A stretch of DNA of 64,000 nt from Ignavibacteria bacterium (GCA_016716125.1 JADJWZ010000036.1:310001-374000), one strand, 5' to 3'; positions 17,876 through 28,166 are shown, counted from the stretch's first letter. Notes: generated by a model not told the origin, from the letters alone. Numbers and translations are program-made.

Positions 17876-18946
17876 ATGATACACTTTTACAAAATCCTGT
17901 TTGTAATTTTCAGTATAATTCCGTCAATTTTATTTTCTCAAATACCGGAATATAATTTAACTGCAAAAAATTTTTCTAAACCGTTACCGAATGTTCTTCA
18001 ATTTGATGTATATATAGAACATACAAATTCACCAACAGCATTCGAATATTCCGGAGGTCAGTATTTTTTAACTTCAATCCGTTGATGCAACGGAGGAACT
18101 ATTATTCATATGCAGGAGACACTCTGAACTGCCTTTAATTTTACGTCCCAGAATCCTAGATTCGGGAAATCAGTTAAGGTTAGCAAGTAACAGTTTCCGG
18201 AGCCGGAAACGGATATAATGACAAACAAGGATCCAGGAACAAGAATTGTAGGTATGAAAATTACAACTACCCTAACATTAAAAGCCCTATTAAATTTTCA
18301 GTGGAGAATGCACTTCCGGATCCTTTTACAAAATTTATGCATATGTCGGAAATGTAAATACAAATGTAACATCAAACGGCATTCAATTGATTCTTCCGAA
18401 TCATCTTAACTTTAATGTAAAGGTTGCAATAGACGGTTTGATTGAACTGCTTTTAACCATCAAGAAAGATACCTTACTGTATATCTTGCAGATCAGTGTC
18501 TCCATTTAACTTTATTGACATCTACAAGTTATAGACTCATTACATTAAGCGCTGTTACTTTCAGAAATACGTTAACGGAACGTACTATATTGTACTAAAA
18601 CACCATAATTCTTTAGAAACCTGGAGTAAAGCCGGAGGAGAATATTTCGAAGTCGGAAACATTTATAACTATGATTTTACTTCTTCTCCATCAATGGCTT
18701 ATGGAAATAATCTTGTTTTAAAAGGATCAGTCTATTGTATATATAGCGGAGATGTTAATCAGGATTATATTATAGATATCTCAGATTTAAGTGATGTTGA
18801 TAACGATGTTTTTATTTTTGCATCAGGATATAAAGCAACTGATTTTAATGGAGATTATATAGTAGAGCAGAGATATGTCAATAATAGATAATAACAGGAA
18901 TAAATTTATAAGAAACCCTATTTTGGAGATTAATAATTTATTTTAA
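17876..18946 (+). pseudogene. Tandem secreted dockerin-type protein, copy B2 (frameshifted)
   Basis: ATG 17876, 9 nt after AAAGGAG. Signal peptide FYKILFVIFSIIPSILFSQ, then PEYNLTAKNFSKPLPNVLQF and IEHTNSPTAFEYSGGQYFL, close to copy B1. Many small losses follow (18080-18600). The end reads HHNSLETWSKAGGEYFEVGN, YDFTSSPSMAYGNNLVLKGS, DVNQDYIIDISDLSDVDNDV and, after one more shift near 18868, DMSIIDNNRNKFIRNPILE with stop 18944-18946. Together the four copies form an A-B-A-B array, so a roughly 2.3-kb pair was duplicated. Confidence 0.7.
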
Positions 18947-19013
18947 ATCCGAAATCAACTCACTCATAAAAAAAACAAATAAAACAAAGTCATAGACAAA
19001 GTCTGGCTCGTGA

Positions 19014-19709
19014 TTATAAGAGCAGAAGCACCGCTATAAATTTTAAAACAGTCTTAAATTTATTCCCTCCGAAAAAAAACCAGCAAAAGGCATATCCGAA
19101 ATAAATTATCCAGAGCAAATAATAAATACCAATGCCTATCGTCCAGTTTGACTTTGTAAAGTAAATCAACGGCGTCAGGGCTATGTAGAATACAGTTCTC
19201 TCCGCCGCTATAAACGTTTGAAATATAAGATTCTCAGCATAGTTATAACCGGACTTTCTGAAAATCAATCTTGAATATGCAGCAGCAACAGGTACGCTGA
19301 TAAACAGGATAATATTGAAATATTTATAAATAAAATTATTGAAAAGTAAGAAGAATCTTTGTTGTTCGGTAATGTCTTTGATCAGATCAGGATTAATATT
19401 CGGACCGAACAGCGTATACTTAACTGCAAGAAATGTAGCCGCTGCAATTGCGAGTATGAGGAATTGAAAAGGATTGAAATATTTCTTTCTTTTGCCGTCA
19501 AGATATTCCCGTACAACCGTTCCCGGACGGATCAAAAGTTCTTTTATCAGGAAAAATATTCCCGAGTCAAGATGTGTAAATGAATGAAAAAAATTATGTG
19601 TGATCTCACGGAGAGTTGCTCTGCCGTGAATTTTTTTCTGTCCGCAATTACTGCAGAAGCTGCCTGTGAATTCGCTTCCGCAATTTTTACAGACAACGGA
19701 CTGATTCAA
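19014..19709 (-). CDS. DUF3667 family membrane protein
   Basis: 231 residues. N-terminal zinc ribbon CKNCGSEFTGSFCSNCGQKK, then EITHNFFHSFTHLDSGIF and LIRPGTVVREYLDGKRKKYF, both hallmarks of DUF3667, and NPFQFLILAIAAATFL followed by four or so further membrane segments. The family is common in Bacteroidota and of unknown function. It faces the dockerin array tail-to-tail. Coding is intact, unlike the neighbouring island, so the right border of the damaged region lies at about 18.95 kb. Confidence 0.85.
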   Translation of the reverse strand: MNQSVVCKNCGSEFTGSFCSNCGQKKIHGRATLREITHNFFHSFTHLDSGIFFLIKELLIRPGTVVREYLDGKRKKYFNPFQFLILAIAAATFLAVKYTLFGPNINPDLIKDITEQQRFFLLFNNFIYKYFNIILFISVPVAAAYSRLIFRKSGYNYAENLIFQTFIAAERTVFYIALTPLIYFTKSNWTIGIGIYYLLWIIYFGYAFCWFFFGGNKFKTVLKFIAVLLLL

Positions 19710-19728
19710 TTCAAATTAATATTAATAA

Positions 19729-19762
19729 AAAAGAGAGTCCGAAAATTAACGAACTCTCTTTT
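19729..19762 (-). terminator. Terminator after the DUF4397 fragment
   Basis: AAAAGAGAGT and ACTCTCTTTT pair over a 14-nt loop; on the minus strand the second arm runs into TTTTTTATTAATA. It lies 15 bp past the DUF4397 stop and overlaps the 5' flank of the DUF3667 gene. Confidence 0.75.
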
Positions 19763-19776
19763 GAAATAAATTAAAA

Positions 19777-20250
19777 TTACTGATTCTGATATGTTGCTAA
19801 TCCAAGAGCTTGGACTCCTGTTCCTCCCGGAACGCCTTTTGCAATGATAGTATATATTCTTCCGGCTACAAGATCCTGATCTATAAGAGTGGCAAGAGTA
19901 TTACTTGTTCCCGCCTGATTCATAAAAAGATCATAAACTCCTCCAACAATAGGTCTGAAATCAGCGACCTGACCGTAAGTATAAAATGGAAACCAGGGAG
20001 TTGTTTTATTTACAGCGCCTATATCTAACGCTGCCGTTCCCGGAGCCAGATGAATAAATCTTACTGACGCGTTTGTGCTGCCAGGTGATGACAGATTATC
20101 GGTAGTAATCAAAGGAATAACATTTCCCAGGTTTTCATAAACAAAGACAGAATAATAATTGTTTTCCGAAAGGAAAATAGTTGTATCTATAACAGTCGTA
20201 CTTCCTGCAATTATTTTAAGTCTTATTAAAAATGTGTTTTTAATTGATAT
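19777..20250 (-). pseudogene. DUF4397 domain protein lacking its N-terminus
   Basis: The open frame runs from a stop at 20253-20251 (inside the end of the heptosyltransferase gene) to 19777. It reads LKIIAGSTTVIDTTIFLSEN and YYSVFVYENLG, then NASVRFIHLAPGTAALDIG and GGVYDLFMNQAGT, i.e. the tail of one DUF4397 repeat and one full repeat. There is no signal peptide and no ATG at the left; a TTG at 20112 could start a 111-residue piece. DUF4397 proteins are normally exported beta-sandwich proteins, so this looks like a 5'-truncated copy joined directly behind the neighbouring gene. Confidence 0.65.
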
Positions 20251-21247
20251 TCATGATGACTTCGCTGATCTCAATGCCGTTCTCAAAATTACATATTTCC
20301 TTATCACTGCTGCAGTTCAATTCACATTTCTCTTCACTTACTTCTAAATTAACAGCATTATTTCCGAGCGCCCCCCAGTGTTTTGCACAGTTCATAGGTC
20401 TGTGACAATACAATCCGATAGTTTTAATATTAAGCGCTGACGCCAGATGCAGGGGTCCCGTGGAAGGGGCAATCAGCAAGTCAGTGTTTGCAATAATTTT
20501 TATTAAATCTCTTAATCTATGAATTGACTTATCTGCGAAAAATATTTTATCATATTTCATTTCGATAATTTTATCCCGAAAGGCTTTAGTCATTTCTTTT
20601 GCGGATAGAATTATTTCCGTTTCAGGTTTGATACTGATTATATTTTTTAAAAGAAGTAAATATTTTTCTTCACTCCAGTTCCTTGATGAATTTCCCGAGC
20701 CGGTATGAACTATAATTTTTTCACTGTCCGGCTTGCAACCGATATCTTTCAGAATAACTTCGCCTTCAGCGATTTCTTCATCACTTAAGAATATTTCAGG
20801 GGTAAGATCGTCCGTAACTACTCCGAGTTTTCTTGCAAGATCCATGCAGTAGTCAGCTTCATGCCTTAGAGGAATGTATTTATTTCTCGAAACGCTTTTC
20901 ATGAATGTGATCACTTCATAAAGCTTTCTTCCGACACCGATGCGCTTTCCTACTCCGGCAAGGAACATCTGATAAGCAGCCCGCTCTGTAGGCATCATAA
21001 GAAGTCCGTCTGTGAATTTAAATGATCTAAGCTCTTTCACAACTTTTCCGAAAGTATCTTTCTTCATATTGTCCTTTATTATTACATCAAGATGAGGATT
21101 TCCGATCAGAATATCCGATGAGTTCTCATTAGTCATAGCTCCGATAAATGAATCGGGAAATTTCTTTCGTAATTCTCTGATCACAGGAGTTATCATTACC
21201 ACATCCCCGACTTTGTCTGTTCGAACTACAAGTATCCTTTTCTGCAT
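20240..21247 (-). CDS. Glycosyltransferase family 9 (heptosyltransferase-like)
   Basis: 335 residues. GT9 enzymes add ADP-heptose to the LPS inner core. N-terminal Rossmann start ILVVRTDKVGDVVMITPVIR, the middle IIVHTGSGNSSRNWSEEKY (nucleotide-sugar contact region) and APSTGPLHLASALNIKTIGLY, the best conserved GT9 motif. The heptose route fits gmhA at 7.3 kb and waaA at 6 kb. The C-terminus has a Cys cluster, CELNCSSDKEIC, also seen in other GT9 proteins. The gene stands alone with about 500 bp of free sequence upstream. Confidence 0.88.
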   Translation of the reverse strand: MQKRILVVRTDKVGDVVMITPVIRELRKKFPDSFIGAMTNENSSDILIGNPHLDVIIKDNMKKDTFGKVVKELRSFKFTDGLLMMPTERAAYQMFLAGVGKRIGVGRKLYEVITFMKSVSRNKYIPLRHEADYCMDLARKLGVVTDDLTPEIFLSDEEIAEGEVILKDIGCKPDSEKIIVHTGSGNSSRNWSEEKYLLLLKNIISIKPETEIILSAKEMTKAFRDKIIEMKYDKIFFADKSIHRLRDLIKIIANTDLLIAPSTGPLHLASALNIKTIGLYCHRPMNCAKHWGALGNNAVNLEVSEEKCELNCSSDKEICNFENGIEISEVIMNIN

Positions 21248-21743
21248 TTGTTAAATTAATCAATCTCATCAGAAATTTATAAATAAAAACTCAGTATTGT
21301 TTTATTCTCGTTTACTTTAGTATTAATCAAAATGCATTAATATTGAGATAATCACTTTTCACACATTGTTATCTAAAACGTTTTCGAAAATAAAAATATA
21401 TGTGTGATTTTTCATAAATTTAAAGTTTTCTAAAAAATAATTAGTATACCGCCTTTGAAAATTGCCGAAAGATTCAAAGTTCATAAATTTCTTGTCTGTC
21501 AGTACTCGGGATGCGCAATTTTGAGTTGAAATTTTATAGCATTGTGAGTTGAAGTTTTCGAGTTCTGGAAGATTTCTTTCTTTTGATCTCTCAAAAGAAA
21601 GAAAGTAAAGAGCAGCTCATCTCTAATTTAAATACCTAATGTTTTGGACAGATGTGCTTTTCACAATTGGTGAATATTAACATTTGACTTTACAGGTCAG
21701 CATAAATAATTTGTACCGGTATTAATTAAAGGAGAAGATCACC
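21248..21743. other. Intergenic region with a perfect 14-bp inverted repeat
   Basis: Divergent promoter space for the GT9 and YCF48-type genes. It holds TTTCTTTCTTTTGA / TCAAAAGAAAGAAA around a TCTC loop at 21573-21604, not followed by a T run. No gene is seen. The downstream gene has AAAGGAG at 21728-21734. Confidence 0.6.
21573..21604. repeat. Perfect inverted repeat, 14-bp arms
   Basis: TTTCTTTCTTTTGA (21573-21586), loop TCTC, TCAAAAGAAAGAAA (21591-21604). Purine/pyrimidine asymmetric arms and no poly-T on either side argue against a terminator; similar pyrimidine-rich palindromes are scattered in some Bacteroidota genomes, so a mobile palindrome or a binding site are both possible. Confidence 0.7.
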
Positions 21744-23925
21744 ATGAATAGAGTATTAGAAATTATGAATTCTGTTTTCTGCGTTGTCCAATCAGCTGTA
21801 CTATTTATATTGCTGTTAAGTGTTACCATTTTTTCACAAAGCGCATGGCAATGGCAGCATCCTCTGCCGGCAGGCAACACATTAAACTCAGTAGATTTTA
21901 TTAATGAGAATACCGGATTTGCTGCCGGTGACTTAGGCTGTATTTTAAAAACGACTGACGGAGGAAAGAACTGGAAAGAACTTTCTTCAGGTACGGTTAA
22001 TAACATTCACAAAATAAAATTTATAAATTCCGGTAACGGTATCTGCGCCGGTAAAAACGGTTTACTGATGCGAACTAAAGACGGCGGTATTAACTGGGAA
22101 ACCGTGACCGGTCTATCGCTGCCGGATATTCATGACATTGATATTGCAGGTAATACTTTTTTTTATCTGCGGATTAAACGGAATTATAATGAAGAGCGCT
22201 GACGGCGGTATTACCTGGACCAGCATAAATTCACAAAGCGGTCTACCGTTGTTTTGCATAAGCTTTCTTGATGAAGTCACAGGCGTATGCGGCGGTTACA
22301 ATATTATTTTAAAAACAACAGACGGCGGGATCAGCTGGAATGCACTGAATGCAGGCTTATTGCCCGCGACTCAGATCACCGGAATTAAATATACAGACAG
22401 CAATAAAATTTATGCCGCGGGAAATTCCCAATCGGGAGATTTTTATTATTCAAATGACGACGGAGATAACTGGCAGAGAAATTCTCTCGGACTTCAGTAT
22501 CTCTTCGGAGGCAGCGTTGATCTTGTTAGAGCAATGGGTTTCAGAGATGCAGACAACGGATGCATTGTTACAGACCTTGGAACTATTCTAAAGACTTCTG
22601 ACGGAGGCAGTCACTGGAATACAGACTCTTCACAGAGATTTAGTTATTTGAAAACGGAAATATTTAAAGATGTTTTTTATAATGATATTCAGAATGGTTT
22701 TTTTTCAGGAAGTGGAGGCAGAGTTTTAAAATTGCCGGACTGCAGAGAAGAATTAATTACTCTTACAGGAAATAATAAAAATTTTTATGACAGCTTTGCT
22801 GCAGAAAACGGTGATGTCTACTGTACAGGTGACAGCGGTGTAATATTGAGAAAGAAGGCCGTATCACCGGAATGGGAAAATATTTTTATCGCAAAGGATA
22901 TTATTTTAAAGAGCATTACATTTTCAGATCCTTTCACAGGATTTGTTTGTAGTAATAAAGGAAGGATATTCCGGACTTTAGACGGAGAAGATAAATGGAT
23001 AGAATTTTTTCCCGGAATTAAAAGCATAATTGTTAATAAGATTTTTTTCAAAGATAAATACAACGGATTCATAACCGGCGGGATTGAGAATTCGGGTAAG
23101 GGAATCATTTACAATACTTCTGACGGAGGAATAAACTGGAAATTAAATTTCCAAAACGCGGGCGAAGGAATTTTTTATGATATTTATTTTACAGATTATA
23201 TGACAGGATTTGCTGTTGGCGGTAACGGAAGTATAGCATCTACTATTGACGGCGGAGTAAGCTGGAGTTTAAACAAACTGACTCCTTATGATTTTAATTC
23301 GATAAATTTTAACGGGATAGGAACGGGAATAATCTCGGGAGAAAACGGTGTGATATACAGAACTTCAGACGGCGGGAAAAGCTGGCAGTTCATCAGCCCT
23401 GCTCAATATAAAAATCTTAATTCAGTTTTATTCACAGATGATCTGAATATAATATCCGCCGGTGATAACGGAGCCATGATCCATTCCTCAGATGCAGGCG
23501 TTAGCTGGCAAAAAATAAATTCCATTACAAATAACAATTTACTGTCTTTAACTTCTGACGTAAATGGAATTTATGCATTTGGCGAAAATGGAAGTATCAT
23601 ATATTCAATTAAAGATAAAAACCGTAATACTGCTGTTACTAATAAAAATGTATTTGATATAAGCAATATTTCATCACTAACAAATTATCCTAATCCTTTT
23701 AATCCGGTCACACGAATTAGTTTTTCAATTCCCGAACGCGGTTTCGTAAATATAAAAATTTATGACATATTAGGGAAAGAGGTCAGAACTCTTCTGAACG
23801 AAATGAGACAGGCAGGTAATTATCACGTTGAGTTCAACGGCGGCAATCTGGCCGGAGGTATTTACATCTGCAGAATGGAATTCAATAATACTTCAAGTAT
23901 AAAACGTTTAATACTTTTAAAATAA
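21744..23925 (+). CDS. Secreted YCF48/BNR-repeat protein with T9SS tail, one-base frameshift
   Basis: From ATG 21744 a signal peptide (SAVLFILLLSVTIFSQS) leads into a series of about a dozen beta-propeller-like repeats of the form GCILKTTDGGKNWKEL, LMRTKDGGINWETV, IILKTTDGGISWNAL. The frame breaks in a T8 run at 22157-22164: with seven T the reading NTFFICGLNGIIMKSADGG is continuous and the protein is 726 residues. The last 90 residues hold NYPNPFNPVTRISFSIPERG, IYDILGKEVRTLL and GGIYICRMEFNN, a type IX secretion sorting domain, so the product is exported to the surface. Function unknown; YCF48 repeats outside photosystem II assembly are common in this group. Confidence 0.85.
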
Positions 23926-23938
23926 ATATTTATTATTC

Positions 23939-24571
23939 TTATTTTATAAGTCCGAGACCTTCAAGAGCAGATGCGTCACCGGGACTAAGCATAAGAACTT
24001 TATTAAATAATATTTTTGCTTCCCTGTAAAATCCGAGCTGATAATTTGACCAGGCAAACATTAGCAGCGCATCATATCCAAAGGGATAAAGATTCACAAC
24101 TTTTTCAAACAGTGAGTTGGCTTTGGAAAAATCCTGTCTATAGTAATAAATATTTCCGAGCTGATAATTAACAAAAGTATTCTGCGGATCCTGCAGAAGT
24201 ATTTTATCATAATTTTCAATTACTTTGTCCCAGAGGTCTGCAGCAGAAGCCGGAAGGTTATAACCCAGTTTAGCTTCAATGGAATACGGCATCAGATCAA
24301 TTGCTTTCTGATAATAATTCATTGACTCATTATAATTTGCCGCTTTATAATAAAGCCAGCCGAGTCTTAAGTTCATTTCATAAGAATCAGCAACATAAAC
24401 TTCCTGAATATCTTTTACCGCCTGAGTATAATCCAAAATCGTCTCGCTCTTCAGACTTTTAGAAAATGCTTCAATAACCGGATCACTTTGTGAGTATAAC
24501 GAATTTGCATTAATAAGAAACGCTGCAGACAGGATAAAACAAATTTTATAGAATCTTGTGATAGTCTTCAT
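23939..24571 (-). CDS. Exported TPR protein, last gene of the PqqD/ATP-grasp operon
   Basis: 210 residues with a signal peptide (ICFILSAAFLINANSLYSQ). TPR-like helix pairs follow, for example RLGWLYYKAANYNESMNYYQ, QLGNIYYYRQDFSKANSLFE and WSNYQLGFYREAKILFNKVL. Probably a periplasmic scaffold. It lies 17 bp after the barrel gene on the same strand and belongs to the same transcript, so it likely works with that TPR/barrel protein. No catalytic motif. Confidence 0.8.
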   Translation of the reverse strand: MKTITRFYKICFILSAAFLINANSLYSQSDPVIEAFSKSLKSETILDYTQAVKDIQEVYVADSYEMNLRLGWLYYKAANYNESMNYYQKAIDLMPYSIEAKLGYNLPASAADLWDKVIENYDKILLQDPQNTFVNYQLGNIYYYRQDFSKANSLFEKVVNLYPFGYDALLMFAWSNYQLGFYREAKILFNKVLMLSPGDASALEGLGLIK

Positions 24572-24588
24572 ACTATTATAATTAATAA

Positions 24589-25950
24589 TTAAAAATAAAT
24601 TTTTAATCCGCCAAGGATCGTATTTACCGAATAATTCAGATCAATAAATTCAGGATGTGTCACCGGAAGATCATTGCTGAAGTCTGATAAAGAATAAGTC
24701 AGATATTTTTTTTCTCTCTGCTGATTGACATAAATCAGGGATGCCGAAATATTTTTACTGAAATAATAATTCAGCTCTGCGCCGAATTTTAATGTGATCA
24801 CATCCGGATTATTATAAACAAACGCTCCGTTCTGCTCATTATAATTATTCATTCTGCCGAAAGTCGCAAATACTTCACACCATAGATCTTTATATAGTTT
24901 GCCGCCGGCTGACTGAAAAAAAATTAAATTTGTGACATCATTCTGCCGGTGAAGAGTTAAATCAGAAAAAGTATAGAGTGTATTTTTCTTTTTCGGATAA
25001 ACCGTCAGATTAGCTCCCAGTTGAGTCTGATTGCTTCCGTTAAGAAACGAGTAACTTCCGTGAATTCTTGTTTTATAAATATAAAACTGTTTGGAGAGCG
25101 CAAGGGAAAGTACATAATCATCCTGAATATTCTGTCGTTGAAATATTGTGTAATAATATTTCAATGAATCATAACTCAAAGTCTGGGCATTATAGCTGAA
25201 AGTCACGCTGTCATAACCGGCATAAATGGTTTTATCCTTTACAAAGACATAATGCCCTGAAGGACTTATCACAAAACCATCTCCCGCTCTTATATCAAAT
25301 TTCAGATAGAACTGCTGCTGCTGCTGTTTGTAATCATCTGTGATCTTAACATCGTTATACTTTATTTCCTTGGCTTTTTTCAGGTCGAGATAATTATAAT
25401 TGTAAGTTAAATTCAGCCATCGGAGAGGCAGTTGTTTAAAACCTACACTGAAATAAAAATAATTTTTGTTGATCAGCTGTTCTCCGTATATATTATCACT
25501 GCCGTCAATATCGGTATTTTCATTTTTACTTTTATCATTACTGAATCCATACCCTGCGTCTGCATTTAATTTATTCATAAATGAGTTATCCTGCGGCTTG
25601 AGTCTGTCTCTTATATTTTTTGGAAGCTGATAAAAATAAAAATCCGCATCTTCCTATCTGCCCGCCTGAAGATATGAGTAATACATATATTCAATTGTTG
25701 AAGGAGTTTCATATCCAAGGTCATATGCTTTTTTTAAATGGACAATTGCATCAAAGTATTTTTCCGTTTCATAATATGCTATGCCCAGTCTGACCCTTAG
25801 AAAAATGAAATCAATTTTTTTCTTTAAAGCATTTTCTGAAAACGAAATCAGTTCGCTCCAATTTCCTTTACTGAAAAGATCATAGGAAATTTTATCAGCA
25901 TTTTTCAAAGACGAGTCGCTCTGAGATCTGACTTCTGAGAAAGATATCAT
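24589..25950 (-). CDS. TPR + outer-membrane beta-barrel protein split by an in-frame TAG
   Basis: The segment 25950-25654 encodes TPR-like helices (LGIAYYETEKYFDAIVHLKK) and ends at TAG 25656-25654. The same frame continues without a shift, EDADFYFYQLPKNIRDRLKP, into a 329-residue part with alternating aromatic beta strands ending LNYSVNTILGGLKIYF, as expected for an outer-membrane barrel with a terminal Phe (YaiO-like plan). So a single 453-residue gene carries a nonsense codon. A hydrophobic, signal-like stretch (GGIHFLIIFIIMISFSEV) lies in frame just upstream of ATG 25950 but has no usual start codon; it overlaps the end of the transporter gene. The start is therefore uncertain. Confidence 0.7.
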
Positions 25951-25964
25951 TATTATAAAAATGA

Positions 25965-28166
25965 TCAGGAAATGTATTCCGCCGATATGTGCTTTTTGTC
26001 GTCTGATATTAATATTTTTTTTAATTTGTTATTATTTAAAGTTAATTCAAAGTCTAATTTTCTATTTATGGTTTTCCCAAATCCGGTAACGGCATTTGAG
26101 GAAATTACAATCTCGGAAGGGTTTAATTCATTATCGATATATTTAAACGAGAATGTATATTCAGCATTCAGAAAAATATGGAATGGCGCGATAAAATCCT
26201 GTAATATTTTTACAGGACCGGAATAAATGCCGGAAAGCGGAAGTTTGTCTTTAATTTCCATATTTTCATAATATCCGAGCAGTATTTTATTCGCTGCTAA
26301 ATAAAAATAGTACAGAAGAGATTTTCTGTCACCGGTAAAGTCAGTAAAGTAATGCAGTGTTTCATTGTTAATAAAATAAGCGAATGATTTAGTATTGTAA
26401 CAATAAATGTAAGGATAGTTATAAGCATCAACAAATACCTCCCATTTTATTTTTTGCTTTTCGCCTTTTTCATTTACGGATTCAAATTTCATGACTGTAC
26501 CCGGAGAAAATTTGAAGGATTCCCTGATAAGATTTGTGCTTTGAACTTTCAAAACCGTATCACCTTCTTCAGGATAATCGAATGACCGGAACAGGTTCCC
26601 ATTGTCTTTTTCCAGAAGGTAATAACTGAATGGATATTTAATTGTCTTCCCGTCAATAAGATCATTTGGCTGAATTTGAAAATGCAGATGCGGCTCAGGA
26701 GATCTGCCGGAATTTCCGCAGTGACCGAGTATATCACCTTTTTTTACATAGTCACCTTTCTTTAAACTTATACTATTTTTCCTGAGATGAGAAACTTTAC
26801 TGTAAAGGAAATTATCATGTTTAATGACAACAGTATTTCCCCAGTTCTCCGATAAATTAACGCCGCCGATCTCATTATCATCGACATCATTAACGACTTC
26901 CGATACATAACCTGCCGCCGCCGCTATCACAGGGAGATTAAAACAGTAAAAATCATTCAGCAATGTGCCGGTATGATTAAATGTCTTACCTGATTCATCC
27001 TTCACAACAAAATCCCATGCATATTTCCAGTCTTCTTTGTGTGTGATCTTTCCGTCTATGCCCTGTGAGACAAACCACTTTCCGTAAAACGGAAGCTGGA
27101 AATGGTAATAAGTATCCCTTTCAAATCTCTCAATCCTGTTTGCAAATTTATATAAATTATTCTCCGGAGAGTTCTGCTGATTTGTAACATAGTTAATTCC
27201 TTTTGGTGTTAACCTGTTGCTCATTGCGAAAATTACGAGCATTACAATAAGAGAAAACGGAAGTGAATAGATCGGAAGCTGAATAATATTGAATATGTAA
27301 CTGAATGCGCTAAGTATTACTGCAACGAGAGGGCTTGCAATTATAACCAGTAAAAAAGTTTTTCCGGAAGGAACAAAGAAGAATCCGCCGAGCGCAACAG
27401 CGGTCAGAATAAAATTAAATCCAATATAGCTGTAATACACATCTGAAAATTCCGCTTTCTGAAAAAAATAAAAAAAGTATCCGGAGAAAAATCCGACAAG
27501 TGAAAGAGTAAATGCAATTCTGGAATAAAAAATTATACCAACTGCAATTATGAAACCTGCAAAAATATTGAACTGAAAAAATATTGCGCCTAGTGATTTA
27601 AGATATGCATCAAGAACGAACGGAATATTCAGACTAATGATCTGATCATAGAATTTCAGAAGATATATTCCGCCGAAATTCTGAACTTCGTTGAATACAT
27701 AAATTCCGCGTTCGCTTAATTCAATTGCCTTAAATGTCCTGATACTGAGTATTGAGATCCATGTACTGAAAAGAAAAGGCATTGTAAGAAAAGGGATATT
27801 ATAATAACCCAGGAATACAGCAAGCCAGACAGTCATCAGAAGAGTCAGCATAGATGCAAACAAAAGAATAAAAATAAAAGCAGGAGAGAATTCATAATAG
27901 ACACCAAGCGCTAATCCTGTCAGCAGTGAATTGAATCCGTAATAACCGTCCCGTATAAAAATTTTATTGTAACCAAACCATTCAGCGAATAAAAGCGAAG
28001 CAGCAAGACTGATCAACCCGCTTAAACCGGATGCGGGATTAATGAATGTTGCTGTAATTATTATGAAAGCAAAGAGTTTGCTTTTTGAAAAGAAAACACG
28101 TGAATAACTGTTTAATATGCCTTCAAAATAAAACTGAAAATTTTCCTTAACCTGTTCTTTTTTCAA
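25965..28166 (-). CDS. Urea-transporter-like membrane domain fused to M23 peptidase-like domain
   Basis: 733 residues. Residues 1 to about 330 hold ten or so membrane helices with GYYGFNSLLTGLALGVYYEF, resembling the urea transporter (UT) family pore half, and a second half ending before NRLTPKGINY. From about 380 a LytM/M23 beta domain follows: HTGTLLNDF (about 398), VIAAAAGYVSEVV, DNFLYSKVSHL and EPHLHFQIQ (about 492). The H-x-H zinc pair is present, but the first ligand motif has Leu where H-x3-D has Asp, so hydrolysis is doubtful. Overlaps the decarboxylase by 20 nt, hence translational coupling. Possibly a channel for a small amide-like product or substrate of the operon. Confidence 0.8.
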   Translation of the reverse strand: MKKEQVKENFQFYFEGILNSYSRVFFSKSKLFAFIIITATFINPASGLSGLISLAASLLFAEWFGYNKIFIRDGYYGFNSLLTGLALGVYYEFSPAFIFILLFASMLTLLMTVWLAVFLGYYNIPFLTMPFLFSTWISILSIRTFKAIELSERGIYVFNEVQNFGGIYLLKFYDQIISLNIPFVLDAYLKSLGAIFFQFNIFAGFIIAVGIIFYSRIAFTLSLVGFFSGYFFYFFQKAEFSDVYYSYIGFNFILTAVALGGFFFVPSGKTFLLVIIASPLVAVILSAFSYIFNIIQLPIYSLPFSLIVMLVIFAMSNRLTPKGINYVTNQQNSPENNLYKFANRIERFERDTYYHFQLPFYGKWFVSQGIDGKITHKEDWKYAWDFVVKDESGKTFNHTGTLLNDFYCFNLPVIAAAAGYVSEVVNDVDDNEIGGVNLSENWGNTVVIKHDNFLYSKVSHLRKNSISLKKGDYVKKGDILGHCGNSGRSPEPHLHFQIQPNDLIDGKTIKYPFSYYLLEKDNGNLFRSFDYPEEGDTVLKVQSTNLIRESFKFSPGTVMKFESVNEKGEKQKIKWEVFVDAYNYPYIYCYNTKSFAYFINNETLHYFTDFTGDRKSLLYYFYLAANKILLGYYENMEIKDKLPLSGIYSGPVKILQDFIAPFHIFLNAEYTFSFKYIDNELNPSEIVISSNAVTGFGKTINRKLDFELTLNNNKLKKILISDDKKHISAEYIS

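Noticed and set aside
25654..25656. TAG decoded as an amino acid
   Set aside because: TAG ends other genes here (the cytochrome at 63782), and no recoding machinery or matching tRNA is seen in the window. A single nonsense change is the simpler reading.
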